From VMSU01 sp031400755 (GTDB lineage Bacteria > Desulfobacterota > Desulfobulbia > Desulfobulbales > VMSU01): a stretch of 30,767 nt of DNA. The translations under genes and the position numbers were made by a program. The notes under the pieces were generated by a model. It did no database searches. It had not been told where the DNA came from and worked only from the letters and a program-made list of their open reading frames with translations. The first letter of the stretch is position 1. Every line of letters starts with the position of its first letter. Shown one piece after another: positions 24,704 through 30,767 of the stretch. The DNA is taken from assembly GCA_031400755.1 (NCBI GenBank), contig JANNQL010000027.1, positions 1 to 30,767 of the forward strand, written 5' to 3'.

Positions 24704-25048
24704 TTATGAGGCCAGCTTGGTGATTTGCGTAAAGGCGTTGGGGTCCAGAATAGCCATATTTGACAAAACCTTGCGATCCAAATCGATCTTGGCCTTCTTC
24801 AAACCGCCAATCAACTTGCTGTAGGAAAGGCCATTCATTTTGGCGGCAGCAGAGATACGCGCAATCCACAATTGCCTGAAATCACGTTTTTTCTGACGCC
24901 GATCACGGAAGGCATAATTCAAGGCACGATCAACCGCTTCAGAAGCGCTTCTGATCAATCGGTGACGGGCGCCAACATAGCCCTTGGCCATCTTCAACAC
25001 TCTATTTCTTCGGCGACGCGCCTTAAAACCACGGGTTACTCGAGGCAT
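24704..25048 (-). CDS. rplT: 50S ribosomal protein L20
   Basis: A 114-residue L20, an early 50S assembly protein that also represses its own operon in E. coli and Bacillus by binding leader RNA. The signature MPRVTRGFKARRRRNRVLK is followed by AKGYVGARHRLIRSASEAVD and KRDFRQLWIARISAAAKMNG. AAGGAG lies at a good distance before ATG 25048. It is separated from rpmI by a longer gap than usual (175 nt), and its stop touches pheS. Confidence 0.97.
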   Translation of the reverse strand: MPRVTRGFKARRRRNRVLKMAKGYVGARHRLIRSASEAVDRALNYAFRDRRQKKRDFRQLWIARISAAAKMNGLSYSKLIGGLKKAKIDLDRKVLSNMAILDPNAFTQITKLAS

Positions 25049-25094
25049 CGTATTCTCCTTAATCGATAAACATTTTATTAAAAAATTTACTGCG

Positions 25095-25144
25095 CATGCT
25101 GTTCTTAAGTTGTTGCTTCAGGGGGGTTGCCCTTCTTCAGCATG
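25095..25144 (-). promoter_or_regulatory. Structured RNA region between rpmI and rplT
   Basis: CATGCTG (25095-25101) is inverted as CAGCATG (25138-25144), and the 36 bases between contain a small AGGG/CCCT stem. The rpmI-rplT gap is 175 nt, where tens of bases are usual. L20 controls its operon by binding folded RNA in known bacteria. This could be such a site, but I cannot match the known L20-binding structures by eye. Confidence 0.3.
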
Positions 25145-25223
25145 ACAAAAAACAACAAATTGAACAATCTTGAATTATGGCTAGGATGGCAATTCAGCCC
25201 CTTCCCCAGACTCAGTCAGGATA

Positions 25224-25421
25224 TTACAGGTACGGCAGCAGTTTTCGGACGTTCTTGGCATTGCTGGCATCGACTATTGCATCTTTGCGCAGATTTCTCT
25301 TTCTCTTGGTGGTCTTCTTGGTCAGGATATGACTGGAGAAGGCCTTGCTGCGAACTATTTTGCCGGACGCACTCATCTTGAATCTCTTAGCGGCGCCCCT
25401 ATGGGTTTTCATCTTTGGCAT
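25224..25421 (-). CDS. rpmI: 50S ribosomal protein L35
   Basis: A 65-residue basic protein with the L35 signature MPKMKTHRGAAKRFKMSASG, followed by KIVRSKAF and SHILTKKTTKRKRNLRK. AAGGGAGAT precedes ATG 25421. It sits 15 nt after infC and upstream of rplT, the standard IF3-L35-L20 order. Confidence 0.97.
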   Translation of the reverse strand: MPKMKTHRGAAKRFKMSASGKIVRSKAFSSHILTKKTTKRKRNLRKDAIVDASNAKNVRKLLPYL

Positions 25422-25436
25422 AACATATCTCCCTTA

Positions 25437-25979
25437 TTATTTTGGCCCAACATACATAACCATCTGCCGGCCTTCCATCTTCGGTTCCTGCACTATGACC
25501 GCTATGTCAGTCAAGGCCTCGGCGATTTTTTTCATGGTTTCACCACCCTGGCTGTCGGCATAGACAATTTCCCGCCCCCGAAAGCGCACGGTGACTTTAA
25601 CTTTATTTTTTTGTTCAAGAAACTTACGGATATTTTTGACCTTAAAATCAAGATCGTGCTTCTCGGTCTTCGGTCGAAGCTTGATTTCTTTTACTTCAAT
25701 GACCGTCTGTTTTTTCTTTGCTTCGGCCAACTTCTTGCTCTGCTCGTAACGGTACTTGCCGTAATCCATGATCCGGCAGACCGGTGGATCGGCATTGGCT
25801 GAAACTTCAACCAGGTCAAGCCCTGCCTCTTGCGCCGTTCGTATCGCCACGGCAATGGCCAGAATACCTAACTGTTCGCCGCTATCAGAAATAACCCTGA
25901 CTTCTTTGTTATTGATCTGACTATTGATTCTGACCCGTACCTCTGCGCCTTTACTGGCAGCCTTAGTGCGACCTTTAAT
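25437..25979 (-). CDS. infC: Translation initiation factor IF-3 with ATT start codon
   Basis: IF3 keeps the 30S subunit free and checks start codon and initiator tRNA. The obvious frame beginning at GTG 25850 lacks the N-terminal domain. Reading upstream, the frame stays open through INNKEVRVISDSGEQLGILA and begins at ATT 25977-25979, with GAGGTGGGAG just before it. This gives MKGRTKAASK at the N-terminus and exactly 180 residues, the E. coli length; E. coli infC also begins with AUU AAA GG. The two domains are joined by the usual helical linker (YGKYRYEQSKKLAEAKKKQ). The rare start is the basis of IF3 autoregulation: high IF3 rejects AUU. It follows thrS by 45 nt. Confidence 0.93.
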   Translation of the reverse strand: MKGRTKAASKGAEVRVRINSQINNKEVRVISDSGEQLGILAIAVAIRTAQEAGLDLVEVSANADPPVCRIMDYGKYRYEQSKKLAEAKKKQTVIEVKEIKLRPKTEKHDLDFKVKNIRKFLEQKNKVKVTVRFRGREIVYADSQGGETMKKIAEALTDIAVIVQEPKMEGRQMVMYVGPK

Positions 25980-26024
25980 ACTCCCACCTCATGTTTTAGT
26001 ATTAGTGAACAGAGTCTTTCCAGT

Positions 26025-27956
26025 TCAATCTGAAGAAACCGGTGTGCGACTTTCCCTCTTGATCATCTCAATAAGTTCAATTATGGACATCGCTGGTAAA
26101 TTCTGGCCGTCCCGCAAGCGAACCGTGACTTTCTGCTCCTCTACTTCCTTATCGCCGATGATCAGCATGAACGGTATTTTGAGGAGTTGGGCCTGGCGTA
26201 TCTTGTAATTAAGTTTTTCGTTGCGCAGATCCTTTTCCGTACGAATCCCGGCTTTTTTCAACTGCCGATATACCTCTTCCGAAAAAGATGCCTGGGCATC
26301 GGAGATGTTCATCACCCTGGCCTGGACCGGGGCCAGCCACAGCGGAAAGGCCCCGGCATAATGCTCGATCAGGACCCCGAAAAACCGCTCCAGCGACCCC
26401 ATCAAGGCCCGATGGATCATGATGGGTTGATGCTCAGCGCTGTCTTCGCCGGTATAGGTAATAGCAAAACGCTCCGGCAGATTGAAATCGACCTGGATGG
26501 TGGAGCATTGCCAATAACGACCGAGGACGTCACGGATCTTGATATCGATCTTGGGGCCATAGAAGACGCCCTCGCCGGGATCGACTTGAAAGTCCAGGCC
26601 TTTCTTTTCAAGGGCCAGCTTCAGGGCCTCGGTGGCCCGCTGCCAATTTTCATCACTACCGACATACTTTTCAGGCCGAGTCGACAGGTAAATCTGGTAA
26701 TCCGCAAAGCCGAAGGTCTTCAGGATATGAAGATTCAGGTCAAGGATGTTAAAAATTTCCTGCTCCAACTGCTGCGGCAGGCAGAATATATGAGCGTCAT
26801 CCTGAGTGAAGCCGCGGACCCGCATCAAACCATGCAAAGCGCCGGTCCGCTCGTAGCGGTAAACCGTGCCAAGCTCGCACCAGCGGATCGGGAATTCACG
26901 ATAACTGCGCTTTCTGGTCTGATAGATCGCGATATGGAAAGGGCAGTTCATCGGCTTGATCTGGTAGCTGACCTCGTCAACTTCCATGGGCGAAAACATA
27001 TCATCTACATAAAAATCAAGGTGCCCCGAGGTCTGCCACAGATCGCGCCTGGCTATGTGAGGAGTAAAGAGCAGTTCATAGTCGTGCCGATAATGCTCTT
27101 CCTTCCAGTAGTCTTCCAATACCTTGCGGAGTTGGGCGCCCTTGGGCTGCCAAAGGATGAGGCCGGGGCCAACCTGATCGCTGATGGTGAACAGCTCTAG
27201 TTCCTTGCCCAGCTTACGATGATCGCGCTTCTTGGCCTCCTCCAGGTTATGGAGATAAGTCTTCAACGCCTTGGCATCGGCAAAGGCCGTGCCATACAGC
27301 CGCTGTAGCATGGCATTCTTTTCATCACCACGCCAATAAGCACCCGCCACCTTGATAATCGTAAAGGCCTTCAGCCAAGCGGTGCTGGGCAGATGCGGTC
27401 CGCGGCAGAGATCGACAAAACCGCCCTGCTGGTAGAGACTGACCGTATCCGCCTCAATGCCATCAATGATTTCGACCTTGTATTTCTGTCCTTTGGCCTG
27501 AAAGAGTTTGATGGCCTCGGCCTTGCTCACCTCTTGGCGAACAAAGGGCTGGTCGGCATCGACAATCTCCTGCATCCGTGCTTCGATCTTTGCGAAGTCA
27601 TCGGGTGAGAAAGACTCCTGCCGATCAAAATCATAATAGAAGCCATCCTCAACCGCCGGGCCGATGGTGACCTGCACCTCCGGCCCAAAGAGATCGAGTA
27701 CGGCCTGGGCCATGATATGGGCGGCGCTATGGCGGAGTACGACAAGCCCTTCCGGGCCATCAAGGGCAATGGGTTCGAGCACCGCATCACCGACCAGCGC
27801 CTCGGCAAGATCGACAAGGGCGCCGTTAACTTTGGCGGCCACCGTATTCTTCCTGACCTTGCTGGAGCATAGCAGCTTTATCGCCTCAGCCACAGTGCAT
27901 CCAGAGGCTACGCCCTGCGCCTCACCGGTTGGAATGGAAATACGTATGTCGGTCAT
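26025..27956 (-). CDS. thrS: Threonyl-tRNA synthetase
   Basis: A class II synthetase of 643 residues charging tRNA-Thr. Domains in order are the N-terminal TGS domain (~1-62), the second additional domain that edits mis-charged serine (HSAAHIMAQAVLDLFGPEVQ, then VDLCRGPHLPST) and the catalytic core. The core has zinc-ligand Cys338 in MNCPFH, GFTQDDAHIFC and MIHRALMGSLERFFG. A C-terminal anticodon-binding domain follows, with IPFMLIIGDKEVEEQKVTVR. ATG 27956 has AGGG nine bases upstream; a TTG at 27965 is too close to that site. tRNA-Val lies upstream, with two hairpins between them. Confidence 0.97.
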   Translation of the reverse strand: MTDIRISIPTGEAQGVASGCTVAEAIKLLCSSKVRKNTVAAKVNGALVDLAEALVGDAVLEPIALDGPEGLVVLRHSAAHIMAQAVLDLFGPEVQVTIGPAVEDGFYYDFDRQESFSPDDFAKIEARMQEIVDADQPFVRQEVSKAEAIKLFQAKGQKYKVEIIDGIEADTVSLYQQGGFVDLCRGPHLPSTAWLKAFTIIKVAGAYWRGDEKNAMLQRLYGTAFADAKALKTYLHNLEEAKKRDHRKLGKELELFTISDQVGPGLILWQPKGAQLRKVLEDYWKEEHYRHDYELLFTPHIARRDLWQTSGHLDFYVDDMFSPMEVDEVSYQIKPMNCPFHIAIYQTRKRSYREFPIRWCELGTVYRYERTGALHGLMRVRGFTQDDAHIFCLPQQLEQEIFNILDLNLHILKTFGFADYQIYLSTRPEKYVGSDENWQRATEALKLALEKKGLDFQVDPGEGVFYGPKIDIKIRDVLGRYWQCSTIQVDFNLPERFAITYTGEDSAEHQPIMIHRALMGSLERFFGVLIEHYAGAFPLWLAPVQARVMNISDAQASFSEEVYRQLKKAGIRTEKDLRNEKLNYKIRQAQLLKIPFMLIIGDKEVEEQKVTVRLRDGQNLPAMSIIELIEMIKRESRTPVSSD

Positions 27957-27965
27957 TGCAAACAA

Positions 27966-28027
27966 CCCTGGCCTAAAAAAAGCCAGCCCTTATGAACAAA
28001 TAAGCTCCGTACAAAGTACGAAGCTTA
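27966..28027 (-). promoter_or_regulatory. Two hairpins in the thrS leader
   Basis: Nearest tRNA-Val, 28001-28012 pairs with 28016-28027 around a three-base loop, a 12-bp stem with one G-U, followed on the - strand by the weak T tract ATTTGTT. Nearer thrS, CTGGC (27968-27972) and GCCAG (27982-27986) form a stem that overlaps part of the AGGG ribosome site (27966-27969). The first could be an attenuator or tRNA processing signal; the second could mask thrS translation. E. coli thrS is controlled by its folded leader, but no tRNA-Thr-like fold is evident here. Confidence 0.4.
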
Positions 28028-28033
28028 ATAATC

Positions 28034-28110
28034 TGGTAGGCACGAGCGGATTTGAACCGCTGACCTCTTGCGTGTCGAGCAAGCGCTCTAACCAACTGAG
28101 CTACGCGCCT
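28034..28110 (-). tRNA. tRNA-Val (anticodon GAC) with C at position 33
   Basis: On the - strand the acceptor AGGCGCG pairs with CGTGCCT (one G-U), followed by A and encoded CCA at 28034-28036. The D arm is GCTCAGTTGGTTAGAGC and the T arm contains GGTTCAAATCC. The anticodon stem CTTGC/GCAAG encloses TCGACAC. That places GAC at 34-36 (Val) but C instead of the almost invariant U at position 33. All other stems are sound, so it is most likely functional. Confidence 0.93.
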
Positions 28111-28166
28111 ATGAACCATTCATGGTGTGGTATTTTTTTAAAATGCAAATCGCATTAATCCGGACG

Positions 28167-28195
28167 TGAATACCAATAATCCCGCTTGGTGTCAA
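28167..28195 (-). promoter_or_regulatory. Promoter of tRNA-Val and the thrS operon
   Basis: A perfect -35 TTGACA (28190-28195) is followed after 17 bases by TATTCA (28167-28172), a weak -10. Transcription would begin near 28160, about 50 nt before the tRNA. It lies just past the flaG-side terminator, where a new promoter is expected. Confidence 0.5.
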
Positions 28196-28211
28196 GGATA
28201 TTATCTCGTCC

Positions 28212-28244
28212 AAAAAGTAAAAATCCATCCCGAGGGATGGATTT
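28212..28244 (-). terminator. Intrinsic terminator after the flagellar gene block
   Basis: AAATCCATCC (28221-28230) pairs perfectly with GGATGGATTT (28235-28244) around a four-base loop. On the - strand the stem is followed by T-rich sequence (A runs at 28212-28216 and 28219-28223). It lies about 140 nt past flaG and upstream of the tRNA-Val promoter. Confidence 0.8.
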
Positions 28245-28307
28245 AGCAAGGCGATCGAAAAATGAAAAAAAGAGTGCGGGAGGTTGTCAGGGCGCAACAT
28301 CAGTGAC

Positions 28308-28336
28308 TTGACGGAAAGGGTATAAAATCCCGTCAA
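28308..28336. repeat. Inverted repeat downstream of flaG
   Basis: TTGACGG (28308-28314) is inverted as CCGTCAA (28330-28336), with GGG and CCC able to pair inside. No T run follows on either strand. It lies in the flaG 3' region before the terminator at 28212-28244 and may stabilise the mRNA end. Confidence 0.35.
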
Positions 28337-28385
28337 TAACCATCATAAACAATTACAGAATTGGGGGGCAACGAAAGAGAATCGC

Positions 28386-28802
28386 TCAGGCGCTTTCGTC
28401 GAACAGAATGCCGACCAAGTCTTCCAGTCTGGCCTTCAGTTTCAACAACTCTTCCGAAGGAAACTGCCGGATCAGCTTGTCGTTGCGCCTGTCCTTGACC
28501 TGGACCACAATGTCATTGGTCGGCTTGTACTCATTAAGACCAAGCTTCAGATTGCCGCCAATGCTGTCCAGACGGCTCTGAACCTGGGCCAGGAGCCTTT
28601 CCACTTCTTTCTTGGACAGGGCCAACCCGCCGCCATGCTCACCTTTCTTGCCATGCAAGGCCTGGTCATTCAATTTGGCCTTGTCCGACGCCGTGTCTTC
28701 CTTAACCGGCGTTACCTGGGGTTTCACCTTGTCTTCCTGTACCACGACCGGGACAACCGGGGTGCCATGCACCTTGACTTCGGTATTCAGATTGACATCC
28801 AT
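28386..28802 (-). CDS. flaG: FlaG-family flagellar protein
   Basis: A 138-residue protein whose C-terminal ~80 residues match the FlaG family: KEVERLLAQVQSRLDSI, NDIVVQVKDRRNDKLIRQFP and EELLKLKARLEDLVGILFD. FlaG is a cytosolic late flagellar protein linked to filament length and flagellin in Vibrio, Campylobacter and others. The first ~55 residues are low-complexity and charged, as usual. It is the last gene of the fliD-fliS cluster and has a terminator about 140 nt downstream. Confidence 0.9.
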   Translation of the reverse strand: MDVNLNTEVKVHGTPVVPVVVQEDKVKPQVTPVKEDTASDKAKLNDQALHGKKGEHGGGLALSKKEVERLLAQVQSRLDSIGGNLKLGLNEYKPTNDIVVQVKDRRNDKLIRQFPSEELLKLKARLEDLVGILFDESA

Positions 28803-28879
28803 GACTAACCTCCTACCTCTTTTATAGACCTACTCGTTTTTAATCGGGAAATCCTGTCCCGACTGTTGCTGAATTTTAC

Positions 28880-29272
28880 CTAACCATTATCGCTGACAAA
28901 TTGTGGGGGGCAACTTTTGATAGTTGGGCCATAACGACCCAAGGTCCTTTTGCCCCGACGCAACCCGGACAATCTCCCTTCCAAGGCGGCACGCTGCTCT
29001 TCAGCAAGGCTGAAGATGACCTTTTCCGTATCCAGAATGCAGGCTATTTTCTCCAGCAACAGCGACCGTAAATCCGCATCAAGCCCTGCTCGTTGCGCTT
29101 CGGTCAACGATTGCCGCAAGCGGGCCACTATTGTCTGCCGCTCTTCCAGCCATTGATTAATTTTAGCCAGACAGCCGGACTTCAAACCTGCCAAATGATC
29201 CGCCTGCACTGCCAGGCAACGGTCAATGGCATCGATAAGTCGGCTTTTTACCTCTACTTTTGAAGATGCCAT
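28880..29272 (-). CDS. FliT/FlgN-like flagellar protein (by position and helices)
   Basis: A 130-residue, mainly helical protein with long coiled segments (VKSRLIDAIDRCLAVQADHL, INQWLEERQTIVARLRQSL, LLLEKIACILDTEKVIFSLA) and a basic C-terminal tail. I do not recognise it by sequence. It lies between fliS and flaG, where FliT, the FliD chaperone, is often encoded. Its length and helical nature fit a FliT- or FlgN-type export chaperone, which is an inference. ATG 29272 has AAGGGA upstream and is preferred to TTG 29278. It starts 15 nt after fliS, so it is in the same operon. Confidence 0.65.
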   Translation of the reverse strand: MASSKVEVKSRLIDAIDRCLAVQADHLAGLKSGCLAKINQWLEERQTIVARLRQSLTEAQRAGLDADLRSLLLEKIACILDTEKVIFSLAEEQRAALEGRLSGLRRGKRTLGRYGPTIKSCPPQFVSDNG

Positions 29273-29287
29273 AAACAATTTCCCTTG

Positions 29288-29842
29288 TCAAATAGATACC
29301 GTGACGCCACCATGCAGAAAACAGGCGACTGAGTCCATGGTCTTAAATTTCTTAGGACCGCCTGTAATACCATACTCCGCGATTGAAAGGGAGCTGCTGG
29401 CTCCCTGCTCAAGCGGGCGATTTTCCTTGCCAGATGGCTGGTCACTTGCCCCCCCCACAAGGCCCGCTTCCACCATGGCGGTGGACTCCCATATCTCCAG
29501 CAGCCTGCTTAAATAACGACGTGACTGCTCAATTACCTTTCCATCGTTTGAGATTGCGACCTTAGGCAATTCCATGAGGATGGCGGAATATAACCCTCGC
29601 AAAAAGCCTGCGGCCTCGGAGTCATCCGCATCCTTAATAGAGGCATTCAGCTCAGAAATGATGGCGATGGCCTTACTCAAGTTTTCCCCCCTGGCCTTAA
29701 CATCGTTGGCGCTAATGCCCTGCTCCGCCAGCTCCAGATGGACCAAAACCCTTTCATACAAAAGATGAATAAGTTTTACGGGATGAATCTGCGCTTGTGC
29801 TTCGCTTTTCTGGTAAGCATTTCGAACCTTGGATGTCTGCAT
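29288..29842 (-). CDS. fliS: Flagellin export chaperone FliS with long C-terminal extension
   Basis: FliS binds the C-terminus of flagellin and keeps it from polymerising before export. Residues ~1-125 match the family: VRNAYQKSEAQAQIHPVKLI, LLYERVLVHLELAEQ, RGENLSKAIAIISELNASI and LYSAILMELPKVA. The usual FliS is about 125-135 residues. Here 184 residues include a tail of about 55 that is polar, then GITGGPKKFKTMDSVACFLHGG, which I do not recognise. The start ATG 29842 (MQTSKVRNAY) is preceded by GGGAGAAAGG. It follows fliD by 105 nt. Confidence 0.9.
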   Translation of the reverse strand: MQTSKVRNAYQKSEAQAQIHPVKLIHLLYERVLVHLELAEQGISANDVKARGENLSKAIAIISELNASIKDADDSEAAGFLRGLYSAILMELPKVAISNDGKVIEQSRRYLSRLLEIWESTAMVEAGLVGGASDQPSGKENRPLEQGASSSLSIAEYGITGGPKKFKTMDSVACFLHGGVTVSI

Positions 29843-29947
29843 AATCCTTTCTCCCGATGCTGGATTGATAAAAATAATTCGTTTTTAGGTTCAGAACCTG
29901 AAGGCAATGCTACCTGCGCATTTGCACATTTTCTTTATCAGACAGCT

Positions 29948-30767
29948 TCAATTATTACTGGAGCTGCTACCCCAGCCATCGCTTAAGCTGTTAAATTGTC
30001 CAGTCAAGAAGTTGGACATTGACTTCATCTGGCTCATATAACTGTCCAAGGCCACAAATTGCTTAGTCAGCTGCTCATATCTTTTGTTCAACCGGTCCGT
30101 ATCTGCTGCAAATTTCAAAGTGAGGCCATCAATCCGGCTTTGGGCCGCGGTCTTTTCCCCTTCAATCGCGCCAGTGACTCCGGTCAGGGTCCTGAGCCGA
30201 TTATTGACCTTGTCGGCCAACCCCTCGATGGAGTTTTCTGAGTCGCCCAGGAAAAAGGACTGGACACTATCACTATGGTCACTGATTGCTGCCGAAAGGA
30301 CAGTTTCATCAATAGTGATAGAGCCATCCCGGTTGAGCTCCAGACCTAAATCAAAAAGAGATTCAATGTTGCCGTCAGGGTCGGCATGGTTAATTGTGGT
30401 CATAAGCCCCTGCAGTTCAAAGGGCAGATCGCGCAAGGTCGTACCGTTTAAAATACCAAACTCGCCGGCTTCGGAATCGTAGGCACTCTTGTCCCGCAAC
30501 TCCTTCACAACATCGTTATAGGCGGTGACCAGAGAGGTAATAGACTCCTTCAACCCGTCATTGTTATTGGCTACGGTAATGGTTGAGGCGCCTTCCTCCT
30601 TAAAGGTCAGACTGACCCCGGAGAGGCCATCGCTTACCGTGTTACTCTGTCGCTGATAGGCGATACCATCAATCGTGAACTGGGCATTCAATGAGTTGGG
30701 GAAAAGGAGCTCATCCTGATCGGCTTGCTCATCCAAACCCAGAAGTCCGGGTTGGGACAAAATTTCT
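29948..30767 (-). CDS. fliD: Flagellar cap protein FliD, C-terminal part, cut by window edge
   Basis: The frame is open to the last base of the window, so the N-terminal part is missing. The visible ~272 residues are the FliD C-terminal half: LNAQFTIDGIAYQRQSNTVS, GVSLTFKEEG, SLVTAYNDVVKELRDKSAYD and FDLGLELNRDGSITID. The end is the polymerisation helix DRLNKRYEQLTKQFVALDSYMSQMKSMSNFL, positioned near the terminus. FliD caps the growing filament and allows flagellin to fold at the tip. The protein ends in a serine/asparagine tail (WGSSSSNN). It heads the visible fliD-fliS-flaG unit. Confidence 0.92.
   Translation of the reverse strand, partial: EILSQPGLLGLDEQADQDELLFPNSLNAQFTIDGIAYQRQSNTVSDGLSGVSLTFKEEGASTITVANNNDGLKESITSLVTAYNDVVKELRDKSAYDSEAGEFGILNGTTLRDLPFELQGLMTTINHADPDGNIESLFDLGLELNRDGSITIDETVLSAAISDHSDSVQSFFLGDSENSIEGLADKVNNRLRTLTGVTGAIEGEKTAAQSRIDGLTLKFAADTDRLNKRYEQLTKQFVALDSYMSQMKSMSNFLTGQFNSLSDGWGSSSSNN

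Noticed and set aside
26187..27200. A 337-codon + strand reading frame.
   Set aside because: It is the antisense of thrS; the protein shows no recognisable domain or ribosome site.
28309..28326. + strand promoter TTGACG with TATAAA.
   Set aside because: The two boxes are only about six bases apart and no + strand gene follows.

Overview
The window looks like a chromosomal segment of a Desulfobacterota bacterium (formerly Deltaproteobacteria), perhaps Desulfobulbales-like. This is inferred from gene families and order: serA-DUF1844-ispE-tRNA-Gln-prs-rplY-pth, then carD-rlu-coaE-rho-rpmE-prfA-prmC, then thrS-infC-rpmI-rplT-pheS-pheT-ihfA-merR, with a fliD-fliS-flaG flagellar block. Base composition is moderate. 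There is no rRNA, insertion sequence, CRISPR array or phage gene. Almost every gene is intact, and two are cut by the window edges: an ice-binding-like protein at the left and fliD at the right.

Positions 1-3911 (+ strand) are the accessory part. They hold the C-terminal part of a DUF3494 (ice-binding-like) surface protein, a strongly structured intergenic region, and a translationally coupled pair: a cytosolic GGDEF diguanylate cyclase and a PAS-PAS-HisKA-HATPase-REC hybrid kinase. Positions 3912-11850 (- strand) are a housekeeping run for translation and transcription termination: RF1 and its methyltransferase PrmC, L31, Rho, CoaE, a pseudouridine synthase, CarD, Pth and L25. Positions 11949-16630 (- strand) carry prs, tRNA-Gln, ispE, a DUF1844 protein, serA and an unknown gene. 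cysS (16756-18222) is the only + strand gene after the first three. speA and tRNA-Pro(GGG) follow on the - strand.

Positions 20541-27956 (- strand) are the classic IF3 / L35 / L20 / PheRS / IHF-alpha operon fed from thrS, with tRNA-Val(GAC) upstream. infC starts at an ATT codon that ordinary gene callers miss, giving the full 180-residue IF3. Positions 28386-30767 (- strand) are a late flagellar cluster: fliD cap, fliS chaperone, a FliT-position protein and flaG.

No new multi-gene system stands out. The unexplained signals are mostly in RNA and intergenic DNA. They include a 20-bp hairpin between the first two genes, a tRNA-Val with C instead of the near-universal U at position 33, and structured leaders before serA, thrS, rpmE and rplT. 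There is also a C-rich rho leader and three palindromic intergenic elements that look like dispersed repeats. A DUF1844 protein also carries a SEC-C-like cysteine head.
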